Below, piece after piece: positions 36,981 through 45,763 of a stretch of 64,000 nucleotides of DNA; the stretch's first letter is position 1; the number at the start of each line of letters is the position of its first letter. The notes beneath the pieces are model-generated. The model did not search any database. It was not told the origin of the DNA and worked only from the letters and a program-made list of their open reading frames with translations. The DNA lies in assembly GCF_026340255.1 (NCBI RefSeq), contig NZ_JAPEPJ010000001.1, forward strand, positions 434,001-498,000, in the 5' to 3' direction. Source of the DNA: Streptomyces sp. NBC_01408 (GTDB lineage: Bacteria > Actinomycetota > Actinomycetes > Streptomycetales > Streptomycetaceae). Position numbers and translations under genes: made by a program.

Positions 36981-37014
36981 TGGCCGCTGCGCGGAGCCGT
37001 CCCCTACCCGCCCT

Positions 37015-37120
37015 TCCACCGTTCCCCGGGCTCCGCCCGGACCCGCGCCTCAAACGCCGGCGGGGCTGAAATGCCCGCCGGCGACTGAGGCGCGGGGTCC
37101 GGGGCGGAGCCCCGGGACGC
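37015..37120. repeat. GC-rich palindromic repeat family, copy 2
   Basis: A pair of inverted half-units: GGCTCCGCCCGGACCCGCG, CTCAAACGCCGGCGGGGCT, then GCCCGCCGGCGACTGAGG, CGCGGGGTCCGGGGCGG. The copy lies between the convergent pspA and PP2C genes, where it may serve as a bidirectional terminator. Confidence 0.75.
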
Positions 37121-37125
37121 GGCGC

Positions 37126-39744
37126 TCAGCCGTACATGTTCAGCAATTGCTCCGCCGAGAGTTCGGAGACGGCCTCCGCCACCGCCCCCGGCAGGGGCAG
37201 TTCGAACCAGACCGTCTTGCCCCGGTGGGTCCGCCGCGTGCCCCAGCCGGCCGAGAGCAGGCCCACCAGCTGAAGGCCGCGGCCGCCCTCGTCCGTGTCG
37301 CGCGCCCGCCGCCGCCGCGGCTGGACCAGGTTCGCGTCCCACACCTCGCACACCAGCGTCCGGTCCAGCAGCAGGCGGAGCCGGATCTCTCCCTCCCCGT
37401 AGCGCAGGGCGTTGGTGACGAGCTCGCTGACCAGCAGCTCGGTGGTGTCCAGCAGCCCTTCCAGGCCCCAGGCCGGGAGCTTGGCGCGGGCCAGTTCGCG
37501 GGCCCGGCCCACCGAGCGGGCCTCGCGCGGCAGCTGCCAGTCGCCGACGGCGTCCACCGGCAGGCCCTGGACCCGCGCCATGAGGAGGGCGATGTCGTCC
37601 TCCCCGTGCCGGGTGTCCAGGGTGTTCAGCACGTGGTCGCAGACGTCCTCCAGCGGGCGGACCGGGTCCGCGAGGGCCTCGCGCAGGCCGCGCAGCCCCT
37701 CCTCCAGGGGATGGTCGCGGGATTCGACGAGCCCGTCGGTGTAGAGGGCCAGCAGGGCGCCCTCCGGGAGATCCACCTCGACCTCCTCGAAGGGCTCGCC
37801 GCCCACCCCCAGGGGCATGCCGGTCGGTACCTCCAGCAGCAGGGCGGGCCGCGGCGCGCCGCCCTCGTCCGGGGGTTCGACCAGGACGGGCGGCATGTGG
37901 CCCGCGTTGGCGATCGTGCAGCGCCGGGTCACCGGGTCGTAGACGGCGTACACGCACGTGGCGAGGTACACCTCCGAGCGGTCCGCGTCCCGCGAGTGCA
38001 GGGCGGCCCGGGAGGCCTGCTGGGAGCCGCCGGGCGCGCCGAGGCCCCGAGCGATCTCGTCGAGGGCGGTCAGCACCTCCGCCGGTTCGAGGTCCAGCAG
38101 CGCGAGGGTCCGTACGGCGGTCCGCAGCTCCCCCATCGCGACGGCGGCGCGCAGCCCCCGTCCCATCACGTCGCCGACGACCAGTGCGGTGCGGTGGCCG
38201 GGCAGTTCGATGACGTCGAACCAGTCCCCGCCGACCTCGGTGGCCGCGTTGCCCGGCAGGTACCGGCAGGCGATGTCGAGCCCGGCGGCTTCCGGGTCTC
38301 CGGGCGGCAGCAGGCTGCGTTGCAGTATCAGCGCCCGTTCGTGCTCGCGGCGGTAGAGCCGCGCGTTGTCGATGCACACGGCGGCCCGCGCGGCGAGCTC
38401 CACGGCGACCGCCCGGTCCCGTTCCCCGAAGGGCTCGCTGCCCTTCGTACGGGAGAACTGCGCGAGGCCCACCACCGTGTCGTGGGCCACCATCGGGACG
38501 ACGAGGGTGGACTGCACGAGGTCCTCGGGCCCCCCGCCCTCGATCAGCCGCGTCCGCGCCGTGCGCAGCGCGAGCGCGCCGGGGGACGCCGCCGGGTAGC
38601 GGTGGACGTCCCCTACGGAGACCAGCGCGCCCGGACCGGACAGCGGGGCGTCCGAGACGGCGGAGGCGAAGGCCACCCGGCGCAGCGCGGCGGAGGGCGT
38701 CCGGGCCGGGCCCTGGCCGGGCAGGCTGGGCACGCCCGGCCCCTGCGGCCGTGCGGGCCGGTCGTCGTCGCCGAGCAGCAGCCCCTGGTAGAGGTCGACG
38801 GCGGCCAGGTCGCAGAAGCCCGGGACGGTCACGTCTAGGAGTTCCCTGGCGGTGGTCTCCAGGTCGAGGGAGTTCCCGATGCGGTGGCCGGCCTCGTTGA
38901 GCAGGGCGAGGTTGCGCCGCACCCCTGCTGCCTCGCGGGCGGCGAGGTGGCGGCGGGTGACGTCGGTGCCGATGCCGGCGACGCCGACGGGGCGGCCGGT
39001 GCCACCGTGCACCCGGTAGAGGTTGATGGACCAGTGGCGGTCCTCGCGGCTGCCGGGGGTGGCTCCGGTGATCCGCAGGTCGGTGACCGATTCCCCGGTG
39101 TCCAGGACCCGGCGCAGGGCGTCGGCCATCCGGTCGGCCTCGTGCGCGGGCAGGTAGTCGTGCACGGTCCGGCCGCGGTGCTCCTCGGCGGCGCCCCCGA
39201 AGACGGTCGCGAAGCGGCGGTTGGCCCGCTGCACGGTGAGGTCCGTTCCGAAGAGCAGGAAGCCGAAGGGAGATTGGCCGAATATGGCCTGTGAAGCCGC
39301 CAGATCGGATTCGATCCGGCGCAGCGCGCGCACGTCGACGACCACGCACAGTGCGGCCCGCTGTGCGGTCTCGGTCTGGGTGGGCATCACATAGATCTCG
39401 GCCACGCCGTGCGCGCCGTCCCCGCCCGGGATGCGGAAGGGGATCAGACCCGTCCACTCCTTGCCGTCGAGGATCTCGGCGACCTTGCGGTGCCCGCCCT
39501 CGCGCAACTCGGGGGGCATGAAGGCGTCGACCGGGTCGCGCCCCACCGCCTGGGCGGCCGTCAGCCCGAAGAGTTCCTCGGCGCGCAGGCTCCACTGGTC
39601 GACGAGCCCGTCGGGTCCGATCGAGAAGGAAGCAACCTTTATGTAGTCATATATCGAGCCAGGCGGGCTGCTGTGCCACAAGGAGTCGTGCCATTTCTCC
39701 CCGGGCACACGGGCCTGATGTGCCTGTGCAGGTATCTCGCTCAC
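37126..39744 (-). CDS. PAS-PAS-GAF-PP2C-HATPase signalling phosphatase
   Basis: An 872-aa SpoIIE/RsbU-type regulator. Two PAS domains (about 25-145 and 150-270, with IFGQSPFGFLLFGTDLTV) are followed by a GAF domain (about 290-480) and a PP2C phosphatase (about 495-720, GGDWFDVIELPGHRTALVVGDVMGRG). A HATPase_c_2 anti-sigma-type kinase domain ends it (LVSELVTNALRYGEG, DEGGRGLQLVGLLSAGWGTR). Such proteins switch anti-sigma factor antagonists. GTG at 39744 with GGAGGGG about 9 nt upstream. It is co-directional with the lone HATPase at 39894. Confidence 0.9.
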   Translation of the reverse strand: MSEIPAQAHQARVPGEKWHDSLWHSSPPGSIYDYIKVASFSIGPDGLVDQWSLRAEELFGLTAAQAVGRDPVDAFMPPELREGGHRKVAEILDGKEWTGLIPFRIPGGDGAHGVAEIYVMPTQTETAQRAALCVVVDVRALRRIESDLAASQAIFGQSPFGFLLFGTDLTVQRANRRFATVFGGAAEEHRGRTVHDYLPAHEADRMADALRRVLDTGESVTDLRITGATPGSREDRHWSINLYRVHGGTGRPVGVAGIGTDVTRRHLAAREAAGVRRNLALLNEAGHRIGNSLDLETTARELLDVTVPGFCDLAAVDLYQGLLLGDDDRPARPQGPGVPSLPGQGPARTPSAALRRVAFASAVSDAPLSGPGALVSVGDVHRYPAASPGALALRTARTRLIEGGGPEDLVQSTLVVPMVAHDTVVGLAQFSRTKGSEPFGERDRAVAVELAARAAVCIDNARLYRREHERALILQRSLLPPGDPEAAGLDIACRYLPGNAATEVGGDWFDVIELPGHRTALVVGDVMGRGLRAAVAMGELRTAVRTLALLDLEPAEVLTALDEIARGLGAPGGSQQASRAALHSRDADRSEVYLATCVYAVYDPVTRRCTIANAGHMPPVLVEPPDEGGAPRPALLLEVPTGMPLGVGGEPFEEVEVDLPEGALLALYTDGLVESRDHPLEEGLRGLREALADPVRPLEDVCDHVLNTLDTRHGEDDIALLMARVQGLPVDAVGDWQLPREARSVGRARELARAKLPAWGLEGLLDTTELLVSELVTNALRYGEGEIRLRLLLDRTLVCEVWDANLVQPRRRRARDTDEGGRGLQLVGLLSAGWGTRRTHRGKTVWFELPLPGAVAEAVSELSAEQLLNMYG

Positions 39745-39893
39745 GCGACCGTCCCCTCCAGCTCACCGCAACCGGACCGGCCATGACCGAAGTATTCAGC
39801 ACTACGGCCCCGGACGGCACGGCGTTCACGATCACAGCAAGGTCTCGTTAGTTTCGAGCCACGTCGTGTGACGGTCGGCCACCCTTCACCTTG

Positions 39894-40397
39894 TTACTCA
39901 CCAGGAAGTGCCAACTCGAACCACACAGTCTTGCCCGACTTCTTGTGCCGTGTCCCCCAGCGCTGTGATGAGACGGCCACGAGGTGCAGTCCGCGGCCGC
40001 CCTCGTCGTCCGGCTTCGCGACCTTCTCCCGGGGCGGATCCGGAAGCGGATCGGAAACTTCCACGAGCAGCGCGGCGCGCCCCGCCGCACCTTGGGCGGC
40101 TGGATTTCGCCACTCCAGACGGACCCCGATCGGGCCGGACGCGTAGCGCAGGGAATTGGTGACGAGTTCGCTGACCAGCAGGACGGTCACGTCGCCGACG
40201 GAGTCGAGGCCCCAGTCGCGCAGGGTTCCGCGTACGGCGTGGCGGGCGGTGCGGACGGCACCTGGTTCGGCGGGGAAGGCCCACTCGGCGCATTCACCGT
40301 CTGTGTCGATCACGCCGATCACTTCCCGGGCCAGCAGCGACCCCAGTCCGGTTCGTCTGGGACGAAAGGGGGACGAGATAGGGATTAATAGCGACAT
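39894..40397 (-). CDS. Anti-sigma-type ATP-binding protein (HATPase_c_2)
   Basis: A protein of 167 aa from the ATG at 40397 (MSLLIPISSPF); a GTG at 40439 would add 14 residues and neither start has a strong Shine-Dalgarno sequence. It is an RsbW-like histidine-kinase-fold domain: LLVSELVTNSLRYASGPIG (N box), DPLPDPPREKVAKPDDEGGRGLHLV (G1) and WGTRHKKSGKTVWFEL. It resembles the C-terminal domain of the adjacent PP2C protein and may act in the same partner-switching pathway. That pairing is inferred from adjacency. Confidence 0.85.
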   Translation of the reverse strand: MSLLIPISSPFRPRRTGLGSLLAREVIGVIDTDGECAEWAFPAEPGAVRTARHAVRGTLRDWGLDSVGDVTVLLVSELVTNSLRYASGPIGVRLEWRNPAAQGAAGRAALLVEVSDPLPDPPREKVAKPDDEGGRGLHLVAVSSQRWGTRHKKSGKTVWFELALPGE

Positions 40398-40439
40398 ACC
40401 CGATATTTGGGGCGCCGTACCACTCGATTCGCCACCCAC

Positions 40440-40644
40440 CGGCGCACTGTGGCGCAGACGGCCTAGAACGCGAGCTTCATGCGCCCCCGTGACCCGGCCG
40501 TGCGCGCCTCCGGCCCCGCCGGAGCCACACCGGCCTCGCCGGCGTTTGAGGCGCGGAGTCTGGGGCGGAGCCCCAGGAACCCGGCTCCGCCGGGCACCGG
40601 GCTCTGCCCGGACCCGCGCCTCAAACGCCGGCGAGGCCGGAGGT
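40440..40644. repeat. GC-rich palindromic repeat family, copy 3
   Basis: This gap holds no gene. It holds two inverted half-units: CCGGCGTTTGAGGCGCGGAG with TGGGGCGGAGCCCCAG, and CACCGGGCTCTGCCCGGACC with GCGCCTCAAACGCCGGCG. It lies directly downstream of the Nudix gene, so it probably also acts as its terminator. Confidence 0.75.
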
Positions 40645-41037
40645 TCAGCCCCGCAGCCGGCGACCCGCCTCGGCGACCGCGGGCCGGTCCTGGTCGAGCC
40701 AGTCGACCGACTCCAGCTCCTCCGGTCCGAGCCAGCGCAACTCGTCGTGGTCCTCCAGCGGCGCCGGCTCCCCCGAGACCAGCCGGGCCGTCCACACGTG
40801 CAGGACCAGGCCGGGCTTCAGCGGCCACTCCCCCGGGATCCGCTCCAGCGCCTCGGTCTCCACGCCGAGCTCCTCGCGCAGCTCGCGCACCAGCGCGTCG
40901 GGGACGGACTCCCCCGGCTCGGCCTTCCCGCCCGGCAGCTCCCAGCGTCCGGCGAGCTCGGGGGGTGCGCTGCGGCGGGCGGCCAGCAAGCGGCCCTCAT
41001 GACAAAGGGCTCCGCCCACGACTACTCGTACCGTCAT
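40645..41037 (-). CDS. Nudix hydrolase, MutT-like
   Basis: A 130-aa hydrolase of nucleoside diphosphate derivatives. The full Nudix box GGKAEPGESVPDALVRELREELGV is at about residues 36-59. The order WELPGGKAEPGE and closing WLDQDRPAV fit the MutT/CTP-pyrophosphohydrolase branch that cleans oxidised nucleotides. It lies just downstream of the SPOR peptide gene (28 bp) on the same strand. Confidence 0.9.
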   Translation of the reverse strand: MTVRVVVGGALCHEGRLLAARRSAPPELAGRWELPGGKAEPGESVPDALVRELREELGVETEALERIPGEWPLKPGLVLHVWTARLVSGEPAPLEDHDELRWLGPEELESVDWLDQDRPAVAEAGRRLRG

Positions 41038-41065
41038 GGGCGGAGCCTATGCCAACGCTGGATGC

Positions 41066-41251
41066 TCAGTTCATCGTGGCGGTGTGACCGATCCGCTCGA
41101 CCCAGTACAGCTGCTTGTGTCCTCGGTCGTCGAGGCTGTCGACGACCTTCTGGGCCTCGGCCCGGGTGGGATACCGGCCCACCCGGTAGCGGTTGCCGTT
41201 GTCGTCCTGACGTATGACCAGCCACGGGAGCAGGGCACCGCTGTCGTTCAT
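41066..41251 (-). CDS. Small SPOR-like domain protein
   Basis: A 61-aa protein consisting of little more than a SPOR-like fold (LPWLVIRQDDNGNRYRVGRYPTRAEAQKVVDSL). It has no signal peptide. GGAGGGTGAAA precedes the ATG at 41251. SPOR domains bind denuded peptidoglycan when exported; without an export signal, such a role is doubtful here. The next gene, a Nudix hydrolase, is 28 bp away. Confidence 0.78.
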   Translation of the reverse strand: MNDSGALLPWLVIRQDDNGNRYRVGRYPTRAEAQKVVDSLDDRGHKQLYWVERIGHTATMN

Positions 41252-41712
41252 CGCGTTTCACCCTCCGCCGACGTACCTGCCCGGGAAACCGCATTGCGCA
41301 TATGCCCGAGCGTACGCCCGACCTTTACTCAGCGGATACGGTTTTTCACGAAGAGGTACCTCACAGGCGTACGCATCCGGCCATGCGTACGAGGGGGCCG
41401 TGTACGCCGGTTCGGACGGGGCGCACGGAGGGCACCGGAAGGATCACCGCACCGCCTCCCCCGCCTCGCGACAGTCGTCCCCGCAGGTGGCGTCGGGGAG
41501 AGCGGCGCAGGGAGCGGACCGGCCCCGACCGGACAGGGCCGGTCGGCGGTGCCGAGGATGCCGGGGAGTTCGTACGCCGTCTCGCGGACGGCGCACCGGT
41601 GCGCGCCGGTGACCTGCCGGACCGCCCGGAGCAGGTCGGGGCCGAAACGACCGGGGCGATCACCATCGCGCCGAAACCCGCCGGGTCGCCGGCGTGCAGG
41701 TGCGCGCCCCGG
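41252..41712. other. 461-bp gap between gntR and the SPOR gene
   Basis: No convincing gene in either strand. It should hold the promoter of the SPOR-Nudix pair; an AT-richer block at about 41325-41355 (CTCAGCGGATACGGTTTTTC) is the best candidate. A perfect 9-bp inverted repeat (CGTACGCAT / ATGCGTACG, 6-nt spacer) lies at 41368-41391. Confidence 0.5.
41368..41391. promoter_or_regulatory. Inverted repeat, possible operator
   Basis: CGTACGCAT-CCGGCC-ATGCGTACG, a perfect 9-6-9 dyad about 120 bp upstream of the SPOR gene and 320 bp downstream of gntR. It may be an operator; the binding protein is unknown. Confidence 0.4.
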
Positions 41713-42465
41713 CTACCGCACCGGGAGGTGGTACGCGAGGCGGTAGCGGTCCGCCGGGACCACCACGTCGGCCGTCTCCACGGCGCGGCCCGACGCGAAG
41801 TAGGTGCGGCCGATCACGAGCACCACATGGCCCGGGACCCCGCCGAGGAGGAGGTTCTCCTCCGCCAGGCCCGGCCGCGCACCGACCTCCTCCACCACGT
41901 TGTCCACGACGACGTCGATCGCGGCCATCCGGTCGACCACCCCGGAGCCGCCCAGCGGACCCTCCTCGGGCAGCATCACGGGCGTGCGGCCGGTCACGGC
42001 CAGGGGCTCCCAGGAGGTCGACAGCATCATCGCCTCGCCGGCGTCCCGGTAGACGTACCGCGTGCGCATCACGCGCTCGCCGGGCTCGATGCCGAGCCGG
42101 CGGGCGATCTCCGCCGGTGCGCCGCGCTGTTCGCTGTTCGACTCCCACGTGCCGTGGGCGCCCGCGTCCGCCTGCTCCTGCCGGAAGGGCGTGGAGGCCC
42201 CGCCCGTGCGGTAGCCGGAGCGGGCCACACGCCGGGGTACGGGCTGTTCCCGCACGTACGTCCCGGACCCGGACCGGCCCTCGACCAGCCCCTCCGCCAT
42301 GAGGACCTTGCGCGCCTCCAGAGCCACGGTGTCCGAGACCCCGTACTCCTCGCGGATCCGGGCCTGCGAGGGGAGCCGGGCGTGCGGGGGCAGGGAACCG
42401 TCGACGATCTTCCGCCGCAGATCCCCGGCCACGCGCAGATAGGCCGGCTGCTCACCGAAAGTCAC
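41713..42465 (-). CDS. GntR/HutC-family transcriptional regulator
   Basis: A 250-aa repressor. The N-terminal winged helix (residues 8-75) has YLRVAGDLRRKIVDGSLPPHARLPSQARIREEYGVS and GLVEGRSGSGTYV. A C-terminal UTRA ligand domain ends in YRLAYHLPVR. The effector is unknown. GTG at 42465 with GGGAG upstream. A 13-bp palindrome at 42505-42517 lies in its promoter region and could be an autoregulatory site. Confidence 0.88.
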   Translation of the reverse strand: MTFGEQPAYLRVAGDLRRKIVDGSLPPHARLPSQARIREEYGVSDTVALEARKVLMAEGLVEGRSGSGTYVREQPVPRRVARSGYRTGGASTPFRQEQADAGAHGTWESNSEQRGAPAEIARRLGIEPGERVMRTRYVYRDAGEAMMLSTSWEPLAVTGRTPVMLPEEGPLGGSGVVDRMAAIDVVVDNVVEEVGARPGLAEENLLLGGVPGHVVLVIGRTYFASGRAVETADVVVPADRYRLAYHLPVR

Positions 42466-42504
42466 GGGCCACTCCCATCAGGTTGACAGACAGCTACACC
42501 CTGG

Positions 42505-42517
42505 CAACCGACGGTTG
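42505..42517. promoter_or_regulatory. Palindrome upstream of gntR
   Basis: CAACCG-A-CGGTTG, a perfect 6-1-6 dyad 40 bp upstream of the GntR start. A flanking CTACA...TGTAG pair surrounds it. It is a candidate operator for the adjacent regulator; not of the standard GT-N-TA-N-AC GntR form. Confidence 0.35.
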
Positions 42518-42614
42518 TAGACCGCAAGCAAGGGCCAGAGTTTCACCCGAAGTGATGAAGCCAGGTCACTCAAACCCGTTACCGCGCGTTACGCGGACGA
42601 CGCCGCCGACGCGG

Positions 42615-43772
42615 TCAGACCTGCTCGGACGAAGGTCCGCGTCCGGAACCTTCTTCCGGGTGCCCAGGGTGGTCCTCCAGCCACCGGGGGATCTTCGTCG
42701 ACAGCCCGTACGCACCGCGCAGGGCCTGCTCCGTCGTGACCGACATCGCGGCCGCGGCCCGGTCCCACTGCTTGTCGAACTCGGTGGACGTCGTCGCCTG
42801 CGAGGCCCGCAGCCACGCCGCCCGCGCCGCGCCGAGCTCCTTCAGCTGGGCCGCGACGGCCTTCTCCATCCCCGGCGCGGCACGGTCCCGCTCCAGCGCC
42901 GTCACCTCCGTCCCCAGCGCCGTGTACACCTCGCGCGCCCACGTCCGGTGTTCCGCGAGCGAGGTCGCGGGATCCGCCTCCGGAGCCTGGCCCAGGACGA
43001 GGTCGACCTCGTTCGCCGCCTCCAGGAAGGACACCTGCGAGGGGGTGAGCGTGCCCGCGTCCCGGCGCAGGCTGCCGCGCTGGTCCTCCTCGGTCGTGCC
43101 GATGACGCACAGCAGCTGCCGGTCGCCCCGGCGCCAGGACTCGCGCGAGGGCGCGTAGAAGTACATCTCCGCGTACGCCGGCAGGGCCCAGGTGTCCATC
43201 GCGTAGGCGTCCTGCTTCTGCCAGCACTCCGCCTCCGCGTCGCGCTCGGCCTGCTCCGATCCCGGCGGGCCCGCCGGGTCGAACTGGCCCGAGGAGCTGA
43301 CCTCGCCGTGGTGCTCCTGCGCGCAGTCCACCGTGTACATCAGGGGCCGGTCGTGCATCAGGTCCCCGCCGGGGACGTTGAAGCAGTCGCCCGTCCGCAG
43401 GTCCTCCATGTCCGTGAGCTCCCCGTCGGCCTCTTCGAAGGCGCCGGCCGAGTCGAAGCGGTCGCGGACCTCCGTCGCGACCCGGTCGACCGTCAGGACC
43501 AGCACTCCCGTCATCGCCACGGACACCACCAGCCCGACGACCGCGAGCACCTTGCCGCGCTCCCGCCTCTTCGCGATCTGCACGAGGGCCAAGATCCCGA
43601 AGACGATGCCGAGCGGCGGCAGGCACAGCAGCCCGACGAGCAGGGAGGCCAGGGCGAATCCGTTGAGCGCGGGCGGCCCTCCATAGCCGGGCGGCGGCCC
43701 CCACGCCGGCGGCGGCGAGGGCGGCGGCCAGTGGTGACCCGGTCCGGGGGGAGGGCTCGGCGGCATGCTCAC
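42615..43772 (-). CDS. DUF4190 and septum-formation-domain membrane protein
   Basis: A 385-aa protein. A Pro-rich cytoplasmic N-terminus (about 35 residues) is followed by a DUF4190 two-helix unit (NGFALASLLVGLLCLPPLGIVFGILALVQIAKRRERGK, then AVVGLVVSVAMTGVLVLTV). The external part resembles the septum-formation family domain (LRTGDCFNVPGG, YTVDCAQEHHGEV). The start is GTG 43772 or the ATG at 43766. Function in division is suggested by the family name only. Confidence 0.78.
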   Translation of the reverse strand: MSMPPSPPPGPGHHWPPPSPPPAWGPPPGYGGPPALNGFALASLLVGLLCLPPLGIVFGILALVQIAKRRERGKVLAVVGLVVSVAMTGVLVLTVDRVATEVRDRFDSAGAFEEADGELTDMEDLRTGDCFNVPGGDLMHDRPLMYTVDCAQEHHGEVSSSGQFDPAGPPGSEQAERDAEAECWQKQDAYAMDTWALPAYAEMYFYAPSRESWRRGDRQLLCVIGTTEEDQRGSLRRDAGTLTPSQVSFLEAANEVDLVLGQAPEADPATSLAEHRTWAREVYTALGTEVTALERDRAAPGMEKAVAAQLKELGAARAAWLRASQATTSTEFDKQWDRAAAAMSVTTEQALRGAYGLSTKIPRWLEDHPGHPEEGSGRGPSSEQV

Positions 43773-43824
43773 GGGACGGGGACTCCAACACAGAGAGCGC
43801 GAACGAATGCGCGAATAGTACGCA

Positions 43825-43856
43825 GCGGGGGCGACCGTCCTGCCGGTCGCCCCCGC
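43825..43856 (-). terminator. Hairpin between subtilase and DUF4190 genes
   Basis: A 13-bp perfect stem (GCGGGGGCGACCG / CGGTCGCCCCCGC) with loop TCCTGC, about 120 bp downstream of the subtilase stop. Confidence 0.8.
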
Positions 43857-43975
43857 CTGTTCATCGCGGCGTACGCGGTGCTGCCGTGCGCCGTCCCGTG
43901 CGCGCGGCCGTACGCGGTGCCCCTGGATCGGCGCGCCGGTTCAGCTCCCCCGGATCAGCGCCCCCGGATCAGTTC

Positions 43976-45544
43976 TCAGAACTGCAGGGCCCAGGAGTCG
44001 ATCTTCCCGGTGTCGATGTTCGCGTTGTCGTTCACGCGGAGCTTCCAGACGCCGTTCGCGACCTCGGAGGAGGCGTTGACCGTGAAGGTCTTGATGATGT
44101 TGTCCGCGCTGCCGCCGGCCCGGTTGTGCAGGACGTAGACGGAGCCGTCGGGCGCGATCAGGTCGACCTTGAGGTCACCGGTGTACGTGTGCTTGATGTC
44201 GACCGGGACGCTCAGCGTCGCCGGGGCGTTGCCCGAGACCCCGCTGACGGTGATCGGCGATTCGACGGTGGAGTTGTCGTTGATCGCGAAGTCCGCGGCG
44301 TTCTCGAAGCGCGGGCCGGGCGGGACGGTGCCGCCGCCGCCGATGTTGAGCAGGCGGTTCGGGGAACCGGTGCCGGGGCCGGTCACCACGTTCGGCGTCG
44401 AGGCGGCGACCAGGCCCGAGGATATCTGGGCCGGGGTGCTGCCCGGGTTCTGCGAGAGGTAGACGGCGGCCGCGCCCGCGACGTGCGGCGAGGCCATCGA
44501 GGTGCCGGAGATGGTGTTGGTGGCGGTGTCGCCCGTGCCCCACGTGGAGGTGATGGAGGAGCCCGGCGCGAAGATGTCCAGGATCGAGCCGTAGTTGGAG
44601 TAGCTCGCCTTCGCGTCGGTGTTGGTGGTGGCGCCGACGGTGATGGCCTCGGCGACGCGCGCCGGGGACTTGGTGGAGGCGTCCGTCGACTCGTTGCCCG
44701 CGGCCACGGCGTAGGTGATGCCGGAGGCTATGGAGTTGCGGACGGCGGTGTCGAGCGCGGAGTCCGCGCCGCCGCCGAGCGACATGTTGGCCACGGCCGG
44801 CTTGACGGCGTTCTGCGTCACCCAGTCGATGCCCGCGACGACCTGGGCGGTGGTGCCGGAGCCCTGGTTGTTCAGCACGCGGACACCGACGATCTTGACC
44901 TTCTTGGCCACGCCGTACGCGCCGCCGCCGACGGTTCCGGCGACGTGGGTACCGTGGCCGTGGCCGTCCTGGGCGGTGTTGTCGTTGTCGATCGCGTCGT
45001 AGCCGTCGGAGGCGCGGCCGCCGAAGTCCTGGTGCGTCTTCCTGACGCCGGTGTCGATGATGTAGGCGGTGACGCCCTCACCGGCCTTGTCCGGGTAGGT
45101 GTAGCTCTGGTTCAGCGGCAGCGCGCGCTGGTCGATGCGGTCCAGGCCCCAGGACGGCGGGTTGGGCTGGGTGGCGTCGACGGTGAAGGTCCGGTTCTGC
45201 ACGACCGACTTGACGGCCGGGTCGGCGGCGAGCTTTCTGGCCTGCGCCTCGGAGACCTCGACGGAGTAGCCGTTGAGGGCCGCGCTGTAGGTCCGGTCGA
45301 TCGTCGCGCCGTACCGCTTGGCGACGGCCTTGCCGCTGTCGGCGGTGGAGCGCGCGGTGTCGTTCAGGGTCACGATGTAGCTGCCGGGGACGGAGCCCGC
45401 GGCGCCCGCGTTCTCAATGACGCCCTGCGCACCGTGGTCGGCCGCGGAGGCGGGTAACGCGGCGGCCGCGCCGAGCGCGAGGGCCACGACGGCGGTCGCG
45501 CTGATGCCGGCGAGCTTCCGGCGGGTGTGACGCATCACGGACAT
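43976..45544 (-). CDS. Secreted subtilisin-like protease with P domain
   Basis: A 522-aa S8 protease. Signal peptide (residues 1-34, ending LPASAAD), inhibitor I9 propeptide (about 53-122, SYIVTLNDTARS) and subtilase domain. The triad is Asp164 (YIIDTG), His200 (GHGTHVAGT) and Ser349 (GTSMASPHVAG). A C-terminal proprotein convertase P domain runs from about 415 to 522 (FENAADFAINDN, GVWKLRVNDNAN, DSWALQF). ATG at 45544 with GAGGAGG upstream; a 76-codon longer ORF is not supported. Length and architecture fit Streptomyces extracellular proteases. Confidence 0.93.
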   Translation of the reverse strand: MSVMRHTRRKLAGISATAVVALALGAAAALPASAADHGAQGVIENAGAAGSVPGSYIVTLNDTARSTADSGKAVAKRYGATIDRTYSAALNGYSVEVSEAQARKLAADPAVKSVVQNRTFTVDATQPNPPSWGLDRIDQRALPLNQSYTYPDKAGEGVTAYIIDTGVRKTHQDFGGRASDGYDAIDNDNTAQDGHGHGTHVAGTVGGGAYGVAKKVKIVGVRVLNNQGSGTTAQVVAGIDWVTQNAVKPAVANMSLGGGADSALDTAVRNSIASGITYAVAAGNESTDASTKSPARVAEAITVGATTNTDAKASYSNYGSILDIFAPGSSITSTWGTGDTATNTISGTSMASPHVAGAAAVYLSQNPGSTPAQISSGLVAASTPNVVTGPGTGSPNRLLNIGGGGTVPPGPRFENAADFAINDNSTVESPITVSGVSGNAPATLSVPVDIKHTYTGDLKVDLIAPDGSVYVLHNRAGGSADNIIKTFTVNASSEVANGVWKLRVNDNANIDTGKIDSWALQF

Positions 45545-45763
45545 GTGAGGTGTCCTCCTCATAGGTGGTGCGTTGCGGGGGGTTGCGCGCAGCCGCCGGG
45601 CATCTCCCAGGCATGACTTAGGCATGGTCATGACAATGCAGATGGCCCAACGGGCTGTCGCCTCCGAAAGGTTGACCCAGCCCTGCCGCCTCCCACAAGA
45701 GGACGGCGCACCCGTAACATCCGTGCCATACAACGGCCATGATTGAGCAAAGGCGCTCCGCAC

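Noticed and set aside
41302..42486. 394-codon plus-strand frame opposite gntR
   Set aside because: The minus-strand GntR/UTRA protein is clear; the plus frame is its shadow.
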